A stretch of DNA of 23,471 nucleotides from Bacillus benzoevorans. GTDB lineage: Bacteria > Bacillota > Bacilli > Bacillales > Cytobacillaceae. The first letter of the stretch is position 1; each line of letters opens with the position of its first letter. The DNA lies in assembly GCF_014207535.1 (NCBI RefSeq), contig NZ_JACHGK010000032.1, positions 1-23,471 on the forward strand. The letters are read 5' to 3'. Made by a program: the position numbers and the translations under genes. Positions 7,459 through 15,514 of the stretch are shown in pieces. The notes beneath the pieces were generated by a model. The model saw nothing but the letters and a program-made list of their open reading frames with translations, ran no database searches and had not been told where the DNA came from.

Positions 7459-7625
7459 AGCGCCTGAACTAATCCCTCGAACGAGCAGCACCGGATTAGT
7501 TGACGAGGAGGAGGTTTATCGAAGTTATCGGCGGATACCTCCCGGTTGTACCGGCACAATCGACAGTTCTTCTTTAAATCATTAAGGCAACTTAATGGAC
7601 AAAGGGAAGAGATTGCTGGTGAAAA
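7459..7625 (+). ncRNA. glmS self-cleaving ribozyme / riboswitch
   Basis: Metabolite-dependent ribozyme that cuts the glmS message when glucosamine-6-phosphate is bound, lowering GlmS synthesis. The conserved core is present in order: the cleavage site A7459/G7460 followed by GCGCCTGAACT, the P2 stem TAATCC/GGATTA, GACGAGGAGGAGGTTTATCG, then TCGGCGGATACCTCC and GGTTGTACCGGCACAATC. A later stem-loop CATTAAG-GCAA-CTTAATG with a GNRA tetraloop fits the P4/P4.1 region. The 3' boundary is approximate. A further hairpin (about 7637-7656) lies between ribozyme and gene. Confidence 0.95.
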
Positions 7626-7781
7626 AAAGATGAGATGCGGGGACAAGTTGCCCCCGATGATCGTTCAAATTTTGCCTTTCCTGCTTGAAAGCGACCGATC
7701 GCTTGCAATAAGTTTGAGAGCCAGTGTTTTCATTTGAACGGAGGCTTCTTGATCCCGCTCTTTTAGGGAGGAAGAATACGA

Positions 7782-9584
7782 ATGTGTGGAATTGTTGGTT
7801 ATATAGGCACACAGGATTCAAAGGAAGTTTTATTAAAAGGATTAGAGAAACTGGAATACCGCGGCTATGACTCTGCCGGAATTGCAGTCATGGGTGAGGA
7901 ACATGTCCAGATTTTTAAAGAAAAAGGCAGGATTGCTGATTTACGCAAAATCGTTGATCCAAACTTTTTTGCCAATGTAGGGATTGGTCATACACGCTGG
8001 GCAACCCATGGCGTGCCGAGCCAAAAAAATGCTCATCCTCATAAAAGTGCTTCAGGACGTTTCACGCTTGTTCATAATGGTGTGATCGAAAATTATGAAG
8101 GATTAAAACGTGAATATTTAATGGATGTTCCGCTGAAGAGCGATACAGATACGGAAGTAATCGTGCAATTAGTGGAGAAGTTTGCGGACAGCGGTCTTTC
8201 TGTGGAAGAAGCGTTCCGTACCACGCTTAAACAGTTAAAGGGTTCCTATGCCATTGCCTTATTGGATGAGCTTAATCACGATATGATTTATGTAGCGAAA
8301 AATAAATCCCCTCTTCTCATTGGGCTTGGAGATACTTTCAACGTGGTGGCCAGTGATGCCATGGCGATGCTTCAGGTAACGGACCAATTTGTGGAAATCA
8401 TGGATAAGGAAATCGTTATTGTCACGCAAAATAATATTACCATTAAAAACCTTGATGGCGATGTAATTGAGCGCAGCCCATACACAGCTGAACTTGATGC
8501 AAGTGATATCGAAAAAGGAACGTATCCGCATTTCATGCTGAAGGAAATTGATGAGCAGCCGCTAGTTATTCGTAAAATTATCCAGAAGTATCAAAATGAA
8601 GCAGGAGAACTACAGATTGATCCAAAGATAATCGATGCGGTAAAGGGGGCCGACAGAATCTATATTATCGCAGCCGGTACCTCTTATCATGCTGGTCTTG
8701 TCGGCAAACAATATATTGAAAAGCTGGCAAGTATTCCGGTTGAAGTTCATATTTCTAGTGAATTCGGCTATAACATGCCTTTATTATCTGCGCAGCCGCT
8801 GTTTATATTCATTTCGCAGAGCGGTGAAACAGCAGATAGCCGTGCCGTTCTAGTGCAAATTAAAGCAATGGGTCATAAAGCCTTAACCATTACCAATGTG
8901 CCTGGTTCCACTTTATCAAGGGAAGCGGATTATACGCTGCTGCTGTATGCGGGTCCAGAAATTGCCGTTGCTTCTACAAAGGCCTACACAGCTCAAATTG
9001 CGGTATTAGCAATTTTGGCACAAGTAACAGCACAGGCTGTTGGCAGAGGAAACGATATGGATCTGCTGCAGGAATTTGGTATCGCCGCAAACGCCATCGA
9101 AATGCTTTGTGATTCTAAAGTGGAATTCGAGGATATGGCAAGAGAGTATTTAGCAATAACCCGGAATGCCTTCTTTATTGGCCGTGGCATTGACTATTAT
9201 GTTGGTCTTGAAGGTGCGTTGAAGCTGAAGGAAATCTCCTATATCCAGGCAGAAGGCTTTGCCGGCGGGGAATTAAAACACGGTACGATCGCCCTGATTG
9301 AAGACGGAACACCTGTCATCGCACTGGCGACACAGGCAAGCGTCAATTTAAGCATCCGCGGAAATGTAAAGGAAGTGGTGGCACGCGGCGCACATCCATG
9401 TATTATTTCCATGAAAGGTCTTGAATCAGAAGAAGATCGCTTTGTGATTCCAGCGGTCCATGAATTATTAACACCACTAGTTTCCGTTGTGCCGCTGCAG
9501 CTCTTTGCTTACTATGCAGCTTTGCACCGCGACTGCGATGTAGATAAACCACGTAATTTGGCAAAATCCGTAACAGTTGAGTAA
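7782..9584 (+). CDS. glmS: Glutamine--fructose-6-phosphate aminotransferase GlmS
   Basis: Makes glucosamine-6-phosphate from fructose-6-phosphate and glutamine, the first step of amino-sugar synthesis for the cell wall. The 600 residues match the B. subtilis length. The glutaminase domain begins MCGIVGYIGT with the nucleophile Cys exposed after Met removal; HTRWATHG and the EYRGYDSAG motif follow. Two SIS isomerase domains (about 285-425 and 455-590) include the sugar-binding SQSGETADS and the C-terminal DKPRNLAKSVTVE with the catalytic lysine. AGGGAGGAAG precedes the ATG. Expression is controlled by the ribozyme in its leader. Its 3' end is the TnsD recognition site, and a Tn7-like element is inserted just behind it without harming the coding sequence. 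Confidence 0.98.
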   Translation: MCGIVGYIGTQDSKEVLLKGLEKLEYRGYDSAGIAVMGEEHVQIFKEKGRIADLRKIVDPNFFANVGIGHTRWATHGVPSQKNAHPHKSASGRFTLVHNGVIENYEGLKREYLMDVPLKSDTDTEVIVQLVEKFADSGLSVEEAFRTTLKQLKGSYAIALLDELNHDMIYVAKNKSPLLIGLGDTFNVVASDAMAMLQVTDQFVEIMDKEIVIVTQNNITIKNLDGDVIERSPYTAELDASDIEKGTYPHFMLKEIDEQPLVIRKIIQKYQNEAGELQIDPKIIDAVKGADRIYIIAAGTSYHAGLVGKQYIEKLASIPVEVHISSEFGYNMPLLSAQPLFIFISQSGETADSRAVLVQIKAMGHKALTITNVPGSTLSREADYTLLLYAGPEIAVASTKAYTAQIAVLAILAQVTAQAVGRGNDMDLLQEFGIAANAIEMLCDSKVEFEDMAREYLAITRNAFFIGRGIDYYVGLEGALKLKEISYIQAEGFAGGELKHGTIALIEDGTPVIALATQASVNLSIRGNVKEVVARGAHPCIISMKGLESEEDRFVIPAVHELLTPLVSVVPLQLFAYYAALHRDCDVDKPRNLAKSVTVE

Positions 9585-9609
9585 TAGGGTATATGAATAG
9601 ATTAGTTGT
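9540..9609 (+). other. attTn7 site (glmS 3' end and insertion point)
   Basis: TnsD of Tn7 binds the conserved last codons of glmS and directs insertion about 25 bp past the stop. Here the conserved end (codons for DKPRNLAKSVTVE) is followed 22-25 bp after the stop by the transposon end. If the end is TGTTGTTAACG at 9607 the 5-bp target copy is TTAGT (9602-9606); if it is TGTTAACG at 9610 the copy is GTTGT (9605-9609). The distal junction is needed to decide. Confidence 0.85.
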
Positions 9610-9676
9610 TGTTAACGAATAATAAAGTTGTTTAAAAATAATAAAGTCATTTAAAAAATAATAAAGTTGTTTAGAT
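9607..9676 (+). repeat. Transposon end with three candidate TnsB-binding repeats
   Basis: Three near-identical repeats with cores AATAAAG at 9621, 9640 and 9660 (spacing 19 and 20 bp), each of the form ATAATAAAGTYRTTTA. The Tn7 TnsB site contains the same AATAAAGTC core and Tn7's right end carries closely packed sites at about 20-bp spacing. Counting 11 bases from TGT to the first AATAAAG, as in Tn7, places the terminus at 9610; a TGT also occurs at 9607. Confidence 0.85.
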
Positions 9677-9686
9677 ATGGAAGTTC

Positions 9687-9730
9687 AACACCCATTCGCT
9701 TATAATTGAAATAAGCGAACGGGTGTTTTT
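9687..9730 (+). terminator. Strong hairpin terminator just inside the transposon end
   Basis: AACACCC (9687-9693) pairs with GGGTGTT (9721-9727) and TTCGCTTAT (9695-9703) with ATAAGCGAA (9711-9719), a 16-bp stem with a single A-C mismatch, followed by Ts. It sits between the TnsB sites and the first gene's ribosome-binding site, so it should stop read-through from glmS into the transposon operon and could replace the glmS terminator displaced by the insertion. Confidence 0.85.
9701..9706 (+). promoter_or_regulatory. Candidate -10 element of the tns operon inside the terminator hairpin
   Basis: A perfect TATAAT lies at the tip of the hairpin. A transcript starting about 7 nt later would lack the 5' arm, escape termination and reach the GGAGGG site of the first gene after about 25 nt. 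The -35 region (around 9678-9683) is poor, so activation or another promoter is possible. Inference only. Confidence 0.35.
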
Positions 9731-9748
9731 GGTTTGGAGGGATTTTCA

Positions 9749-10972
9749 ATGAATTTATCAATTGATGATTTAGATTTTAGTAACTTAGATAAAAGATTAA
9801 GCCATCTATCTAAAGAACAAATTGCAGAATTAATAGCAGCATATTATGATGGGGAAAAAATTAAGGACCTTTTGTCAGAATATGAAATAAAAACAACCGC
9901 ATCAAATCTAGTGAAAATATTTCCTGCAGTGTTAAATGGTGAGTATTGTATAAAATGTGAATCGCCTATTGTTATGCATCTAGAATCTAGATCTTACTCT
10001 AATTATTTTAATAATCATCAGAAATATTGTTCTAGTTGTGGACATCAAGAAACATCTTTTTGTATCTGCGAATTTTGTAAAAAAGAAAGAATGGAAGCAA
10101 AAAGATTAGAGGAAGAGAGCCAAAAAAGGTTAATAGAGAAGAAAAGACAATTATTATGTGAGCATTATGAAGAAGACAATTGGGAGATGATCTTAGAGAC
10201 AGATTTAAGCTTAGAAGATAGACTTTATTTAGCGGTTATATTACGAGGTGCTCTTTCGGAAGATACAAGCTATATTGAACCTTTAGAAAACATTAAGGGG
10301 AAAATAGCACCTACAATAGAATATGAAAGAGAGATAATAATTACATTAACAGGTAGAAACATTTTAGTTCCTAGCTTGAAATCAAAAGTAGATGACTTTG
10401 AAATAGAGTTTGTATCGGAAGATGAAGAACAATATAAAATTGCTTACTATATCTATAAAGTTCATTATCGTTTGAATGTCATGCCAGAAGATGACGACTA
10501 CGATGCTATGATTAAGCGGTTAATGTATCCTCATTTGAACGATGAAGAAGGTTTTAAAGATTTTTGTTACGGGATATGGAGACAAGTTGCACTTAATGAA
10601 TGCTTACAGTATTTGTTATATCAAATGCATAAAGTGGGCTATACATTTAATCCTGGAGAGAAGACGATAAAGGTTTTTGAGGAGCTTTTAGAACATTTCT
10701 CAGTCTCACAGATTTATAGCATTATTTATCGGTCAGTTGCTAACAGCACTCAAAGATATCAAGCTAGAGAAATCACAAAAATCCATGCTCAAAATTCAGT
10801 CATATCTTCATGTGAAAGTTATGGTCAACGAGCAATAGCGCAGGGATGGAAATTAACTCATTATGCACGTTTAAGAGATTTACCGGAAACGTATATTAGC
10901 AATGTTTTATTTACATCAATTATGCAAATAGCAGAACTGGGTTTTTCAGAAAAACCTACGCCAGATTTCTAA
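9749..10972 (+). CDS. Uncharacterised Cys-cluster protein at the head of the tns operon
   Basis: I do not recognise this 407-residue protein. Residues 20-58 look helical and helix-turn-helix-like (LSKEQIAELIAAYYDG, then EIKTTASNLVKIFP). C67-x2-C70 and C94-x2-C97 form a zinc-ribbon-like pair, followed by a compact C105-x-C107-x2-C110. A charged coiled-coil-like helix follows (about 111-136). The rest is helical without known catalytic motifs; the last 60 residues (HAQNSVISSCESYGQRAIAQGW to the end) look like a compact helical domain. ATG 9749 was chosen because TTGGAGGG lies 7 nt upstream; the in-frame TTG at 9734 overlaps that site. It ends 18 nt before tnsA in the same direction, so it is probably co-expressed with the transposase genes and may be a regulator or accessory factor rather than ordinary cargo. 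Confidence 0.85.
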   Translation: MNLSIDDLDFSNLDKRLSHLSKEQIAELIAAYYDGEKIKDLLSEYEIKTTASNLVKIFPAVLNGEYCIKCESPIVMHLESRSYSNYFNNHQKYCSSCGHQETSFCICEFCKKERMEAKRLEEESQKRLIEKKRQLLCEHYEEDNWEMILETDLSLEDRLYLAVILRGALSEDTSYIEPLENIKGKIAPTIEYEREIIITLTGRNILVPSLKSKVDDFEIEFVSEDEEQYKIAYYIYKVHYRLNVMPEDDDYDAMIKRLMYPHLNDEEGFKDFCYGIWRQVALNECLQYLLYQMHKVGYTFNPGEKTIKVFEELLEHFSVSQIYSIIYRSVANSTQRYQAREITKIHAQNSVISSCESYGQRAIAQGWKLTHYARLRDLPETYISNVLFTSIMQIAELGFSEKPTPDF

Positions 10973-10990
10973 ATGAAATGAGGAGACTAT

Positions 10991-11800
10991 ATGGCTAAAC
11001 GTCAAATAGGTTGGACTGAAGCAAAAATCTCTCGATACATTAAGGAAGGTAGAGGGCAAGGTGAACTTGCTCTTTACAAGCCTTGGTTAACTATTCAAGA
11101 TGTACCATCTAGCGGACGTGTTCATCGCTTTATAGGGTGGAAAACATCACGTGAGCATCATTTATTATCAGATTTAGAATTTAACTACCTTTGCTTCTGT
11201 GATTGGGCAGACAATGTAATAGATATTCGTGAGCAATTCCCTTTAGATCGAGAAGTAACATTACAAATAGCTGACGACTTAGGTATAAAACATCCTCTCG
11301 ATAATAAAACAAATACCACTATCGTTATGACAACTGACTTTTTCTTAACGATACGTGAAGGGTCTTCAATTGTTTATAAAGCTCGGACTCTTAAATTTGA
11401 AAAAGACCTCAATGACGAAAGAGTTATCGAAAAATTTGAAATAGAAAAACGCCATTGGGAACGACAAGGAATTGATTGGGCAATCGTAACAGAAAAAGAA
11501 TTACCACAAACTTTACTTAGTAATTTAAAGTTTTTACGTGATGCCTATTTTGTTGATGAAGATGAAAAAGTAGATTTGCTAATGAACGAATGGACTAACT
11601 TCAGAGGTACAGTACTTGAAAATTTACAAGCCTTTGATGTGAAATATAACTTTGAAATGGGAACAGCAATTAGTTTATATAAATATGCATTAGCAAAGAA
11701 ATTGTTAAAGGTTGATATGAATAAAAAAATCGATTTAAAGGAAGACGTTGCTAATATATTGCTTATGAAAACATCTGATGTCAATAAGAGGTGGGCTTAG
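10991..11800 (+). CDS. tnsA: Tn7-like transposase subunit TnsA (endonuclease)
   Basis: Restriction-endonuclease-fold subunit that cuts the 5' ends of the element, so that together with TnsB it gives full excision and cut-and-paste transposition. In 269 residues the catalytic set is visible: E63 in SDLEFNY, D116 in MTTDFFL and K135 in ARTLKFEKDL, close to Tn7 TnsA E63/D114/K132 as I recall them. The C-terminal domain begins around 170 after the typical WAIVTEKEL segment and is expected to contact TnsC. A ribosome-binding site GAGGAGAC precedes the ATG. Its stop overlaps the GTG start of tnsB by one base, which implies translational coupling. The presence of TnsA argues for clean excision rather than cointegrate formation. 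Confidence 0.95.
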   Translation: MAKRQIGWTEAKISRYIKEGRGQGELALYKPWLTIQDVPSSGRVHRFIGWKTSREHHLLSDLEFNYLCFCDWADNVIDIREQFPLDREVTLQIADDLGIKHPLDNKTNTTIVMTTDFFLTIREGSSIVYKARTLKFEKDLNDERVIEKFEIEKRHWERQGIDWAIVTEKELPQTLLSNLKFLRDAYFVDEDEKVDLLMNEWTNFRGTVLENLQAFDVKYNFEMGTAISLYKYALAKKLLKVDMNKKIDLKEDVANILLMKTSDVNKRWA

Positions 11801-13938
11801 TGAATTTTTATGTGAATGAAATTTTGCAAGACTACCAGCAAGAAAGTTTATATAGAATTCTTTGGCTTGATCCAAGTAATTCAATTATGTATATTTTAGA
11901 GCTTAATAATCCAAAGGCATTCCCCGAAAAGAAGTTAGTTTCTGAAATGACAGATTTAATCGTTGTTGGAGAATGGAGAAAGATTATCGATAATTCCTAT
12001 GATGTAATAGTGTCTAATGAGTATGAAAATAAGCACTATGAAGCGAGAGATGCTGCATGGGTAATTATTGAGGATATTGTAAAAGAAGAGCCGGCTATTT
12101 ACGAAAAGTCTTTTCGTACAGAGTTAATAAAAGAAGTTCAAGAGAAGCATGATGTAACCTATCCAACTATACGCAAATATTTATATAAGTATTGGTCTAG
12201 AGGAAAAACGATTGATGCCTTACTGCCAGACTATAAAAATTCCGGTGCAAAAGGAAAAGAGCGAAAGGCTGGAGAAAATAAGCGCGGTAGACCTCCTGTT
12301 TATGGGGTTAAGGGGATAAATGTTGATGAAGAAACAAAAAGAATTTTTAGGTTAGCAATTGAAAAATACTACCTAACTTCAAAGCAGAATAGCTTAACAG
12401 CAGCATATAAGTTTATGTTAAAAGAGTTTTATGCAGAGAATATTTATTACGAAAATGGTGTTGAGAAGGTTTTGTTAAAGGACGAAGATGCTATTCCTAC
12501 TCTTACACAATTTAAATACTGGTATCAAAAAGAATACAACGCTTCTGAAGTATTAACAGCAAGAAAAGGTGAAAAACGTTTTAATAAAGATCATCGCGCG
12601 GTGTTAAATACATCTCAGTCAGAAGTATTCGGACCGGGCTCTCGTTATCAAATTGATGCAACAATTGCAGATGTTTATTTAGTTTCAGAAGTAAATCGTA
12701 ATTGGATTATTGGACGTCCTGTTGTTTATTTAGTAATGGACGTTTTTAGCAGAATGGCAGTCGGTATGTATGTAGGATTAGAAGGTCCGTCATGGGCTGG
12801 AGCTATGATGGCATTAACAAATGTTGTTGCTGATAAAAAAGCATATTGTTCAGAGTATGATATTGAACTTAATGAAAACGATTGGCCAAGTCGCCATCTA
12901 CCAGAAATTTTGTTGGCAGATAAAGGTGAATTTGAAGGGTACAATGTTGAACGACTAGTTAGAGCATTTAATTTACATGTCGAAAATGCAGCTTCATATC
13001 GAGCAGATTGGAAAGGTATTGTTGAAAAGCAATTTGATTTAATTCAAAAGAAAGTAAAACCGTTGCTGCCAGGCTATATTGATGTGGATTTTCAAGAGCG
13101 TGGGGCAAAGGATTACCGTCTAGATGCCAAACTTACTTTAAAAGAATTTACACAGATTCTAATTAAACAAATTCTACAGTACAATACTAAACATTATTTA
13201 AAATCATACGTGAGAGATAGAGATTTAGTTTCCGATAATGTTCAACCTATTCCTATTGAATTGTGGCGTTGGGGCATACAAAATCGTACAGGTAAGCTAC
13301 GAATTGTTTCAGAAGAACTAGTAAAGCTACAGTTACTGCCAAGAGGTAACGCAACGGTAAATCATAAAGGAATTCAATTTAAAGGGATTTCTTATAGCTG
13401 TGATAAAGCGATTAAAGAAAGTTGGTTTGAAAATGCAAGAATGAAAGGCTCGTGGAAAATAGAATTAGCTTTTGATCCGAGAAATATGAGCCATGTTTAT
13501 GTAATAGACGAAACAATAGGTTATTTTGAAGAATGCTATATGTTAGAGGTCTCTAAAAGGTATGAAGGTTTAAGCTTAGATGAAATAACATATTGGAGAC
13601 AACAAGAAAGACGAATAGAACAAGACCAAAATCACAAGCAGCTTCAAAAGGAGATAGATTATATTGCAGATGTTGAAGCAATTATTAAGCAAGCAGAAAA
13701 AGAGAAAAAAGCTCATCAGGATAGAACATTAAGTAAAGCTGAACAAGTAGGGGCTATTCGAGATAATCGGAAAGTAGAAAAAGATAGACAGCGTAAAGTT
13801 GAATCTAAGCCTATCATTGAAAAACAGGTAGAAGCTACAGAGGTCATTCTATTTCCTCAAAACGTTGCTGAAACAGACTTTAAGCGACCTAATGTGCGAG
13901 AATTTTTAAAGCGTAGAAAGGAAGATAAGAATGAATGA
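11800..13938 (+). CDS. tnsB: Tn7-like transposase TnsB (DDE family)
   Basis: Retroviral-integrase-fold transposase that binds the end repeats, cuts the 3' ends and joins them to target DNA. The 712-residue product has N-terminal DNA-binding domains (about 1-265), then the catalytic core with D286 (SRYQIDATIADV), D374 (EILLADKGEF) and E409 (GIVEKQFDLI). The spacings of 88 and 35 residues equal those of Tn7 TnsB. A beta-barrel (about 495-600) and a highly charged helical tail for TnsC contact follow. GTG 11800 was chosen: AGAGGTGG lies at a suitable distance before it; a GTG at 11791 would sit inside that site. It overlaps tnsC by 8 nt. TnsB probably also represses the operon by binding the nearby end. 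Confidence 0.95.
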   Translation: MNFYVNEILQDYQQESLYRILWLDPSNSIMYILELNNPKAFPEKKLVSEMTDLIVVGEWRKIIDNSYDVIVSNEYENKHYEARDAAWVIIEDIVKEEPAIYEKSFRTELIKEVQEKHDVTYPTIRKYLYKYWSRGKTIDALLPDYKNSGAKGKERKAGENKRGRPPVYGVKGINVDEETKRIFRLAIEKYYLTSKQNSLTAAYKFMLKEFYAENIYYENGVEKVLLKDEDAIPTLTQFKYWYQKEYNASEVLTARKGEKRFNKDHRAVLNTSQSEVFGPGSRYQIDATIADVYLVSEVNRNWIIGRPVVYLVMDVFSRMAVGMYVGLEGPSWAGAMMALTNVVADKKAYCSEYDIELNENDWPSRHLPEILLADKGEFEGYNVERLVRAFNLHVENAASYRADWKGIVEKQFDLIQKKVKPLLPGYIDVDFQERGAKDYRLDAKLTLKEFTQILIKQILQYNTKHYLKSYVRDRDLVSDNVQPIPIELWRWGIQNRTGKLRIVSEELVKLQLLPRGNATVNHKGIQFKGISYSCDKAIKESWFENARMKGSWKIELAFDPRNMSHVYVIDETIGYFEECYMLEVSKRYEGLSLDEITYWRQQERRIEQDQNHKQLQKEIDYIADVEAIIKQAEKEKKAHQDRTLSKAEQVGAIRDNRKVEKDRQRKVESKPIIEKQVEATEVILFPQNVAETDFKRPNVREFLKRRKEDKNE

Positions 13939-15502
13939 ACAATCAAACTTCCGAAATATCACACCAGCTGTATATAAAGAGCAAGAAGTAATTGATTTCA
14001 GAGGTAATCCTTTAATTGAAGCATTACCGCCCATTCTTTCACCAGAGGAAGCATATGAAAAATTAAGCTATTATCCACCTTATGATGAGCAGGAAATAAA
14101 TTTACCTACACATATACGTTACCATGCGATTCCTCGTATCAATAAGTTTTTTCAGCCAGTTATGCAGCACTTAGATTTAGAACAACGGTTTTCAAGATTA
14201 CTTCGCCATGGATATGTTAGTAGAAATCCTAGATTGCCAGATTACAATCGTGCATTAAACGGCTCTCGAGATATTCGTTCAACAGCATCGAGTATGACAT
14301 TAATGGGCTTCTCAGGTATTGGTAAAACAACAGCGATAGAGCGTATTTTATCGCTTTATCCGCAAGTTATTTTACATGAACATCCATTAAATTTAATGCA
14401 AGTTGTATGGATTAAGCTTAACTGTCCACACGATGGTTCATTAAAATCGCTATGCTTAGATTTCTTTTTAAAAATGGATCATCTTCTTGGAACAAATTAT
14501 TATGAGAAGTTTGGCAGTCGCCGAAATTCAATTAGCTCTATGGTTACTAGAATGGGCCAGATTGCTAGGTTACATTGTATTGGAGCAATCATCATTGATG
14601 AAATTCAGCATTTATTAGCTACAAGAGATAATAATTCGGAGAAGATGATGAACTTCTTCGTTACGTTAATTAATGAGGTTGGTGTACCCGTAATATTAAT
14701 TGGAACGATGAGAGCAAAGGCAGTATTACAACAAGATTTTCGTCAAGCACGTAGGGGTAGTGGACAAGGCGATATGGTTTGGCAGCAAATGAAAAAGGAT
14801 GACGATTGGAATTTGTTGATAGAAAGCTTATGGGAATATCAATGGATTCAAAATCGAACAGATTTGACTGAGGAAATAAATCGAACCTTGTATGACGAAA
14901 GCCAAGGAATAGTAGATATTGCGGTAAAATTATTTGCATTAGCGCAAGGCAGAGCTATCGAAACAGGTGCAGAGATTATCACGTCAGCAGCTATTAAACA
15001 AGTAGCAAAAGATGATTTAAAGCTTGTACAACCGATGCTGAAGGCTTTAAGAGATGGTCGAACAGCAGAATTAGAAAAATATGCTGATATTATGCCAATG
15101 GATATTGAAGAATACTTGGTATTACGACAATCAAAAGTAGATTTAAGGGCAACCATTCAGAAAAAGAAAGAGTTGCAAGCTCGAAAACGTCAAGAAAAGC
15201 AGTCTTCTTATGTAGAAACTATCATGAGTTCGTTAATTGCATTAGGAATAGGTGTTGAGATAGCACAAAAGGCAGCTACAAAAACAATAAATGAACATGG
15301 AAACATGGATTTACCTTCACAAATGAAAATGGCTATTACTTTAGCAGAAGAGTTGAATATGCCAAAAGAAAAAGTAGCCAAGAAACAAAATGGAACGTTA
15401 TTGACAATCGTAGAACAAGCAAAGAAAAGTAAACAGTCGAACTATGAAGCATTGAAGGAAGCCGGATATATAAAGTCGGCATTGGATGAATTTGCAATGT
15501 AG
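13931..15502 (+). CDS. tnsC: Tn7-like AAA+ regulator TnsC
   Basis: ATP-dependent regulator that polymerises on target DNA, connects the target selectors TnsD or TnsE to the TnsAB transposase and mediates target immunity. In 523 residues the Walker A motif GFSGIGKT is at 126-133 with K132, and the Walker B IIIDE has D223/E224. The N-terminal 100 residues and the C-terminal helical region (from about 400) are expected to contact TnsD and TnsA/TnsB. AAAGGAAG precedes the ATG. The gene overlaps tnsB by 8 nt and ends 12 nt before tnsD. Length is near that of Tn7 TnsC (555). Confidence 0.95.
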   Translation: MNEQSNFRNITPAVYKEQEVIDFRGNPLIEALPPILSPEEAYEKLSYYPPYDEQEINLPTHIRYHAIPRINKFFQPVMQHLDLEQRFSRLLRHGYVSRNPRLPDYNRALNGSRDIRSTASSMTLMGFSGIGKTTAIERILSLYPQVILHEHPLNLMQVVWIKLNCPHDGSLKSLCLDFFLKMDHLLGTNYYEKFGSRRNSISSMVTRMGQIARLHCIGAIIIDEIQHLLATRDNNSEKMMNFFVTLINEVGVPVILIGTMRAKAVLQQDFRQARRGSGQGDMVWQQMKKDDDWNLLIESLWEYQWIQNRTDLTEEINRTLYDESQGIVDIAVKLFALAQGRAIETGAEIITSAAIKQVAKDDLKLVQPMLKALRDGRTAELEKYADIMPMDIEEYLVLRQSKVDLRATIQKKKELQARKRQEKQSSYVETIMSSLIALGIGVEIAQKAATKTINEHGNMDLPSQMKMAITLAEELNMPKEKVAKKQNGTLLTIVEQAKKSKQSNYEALKEAGYIKSALDEFAM

Positions 15503-15514
15503 GAGGCATAAAAT

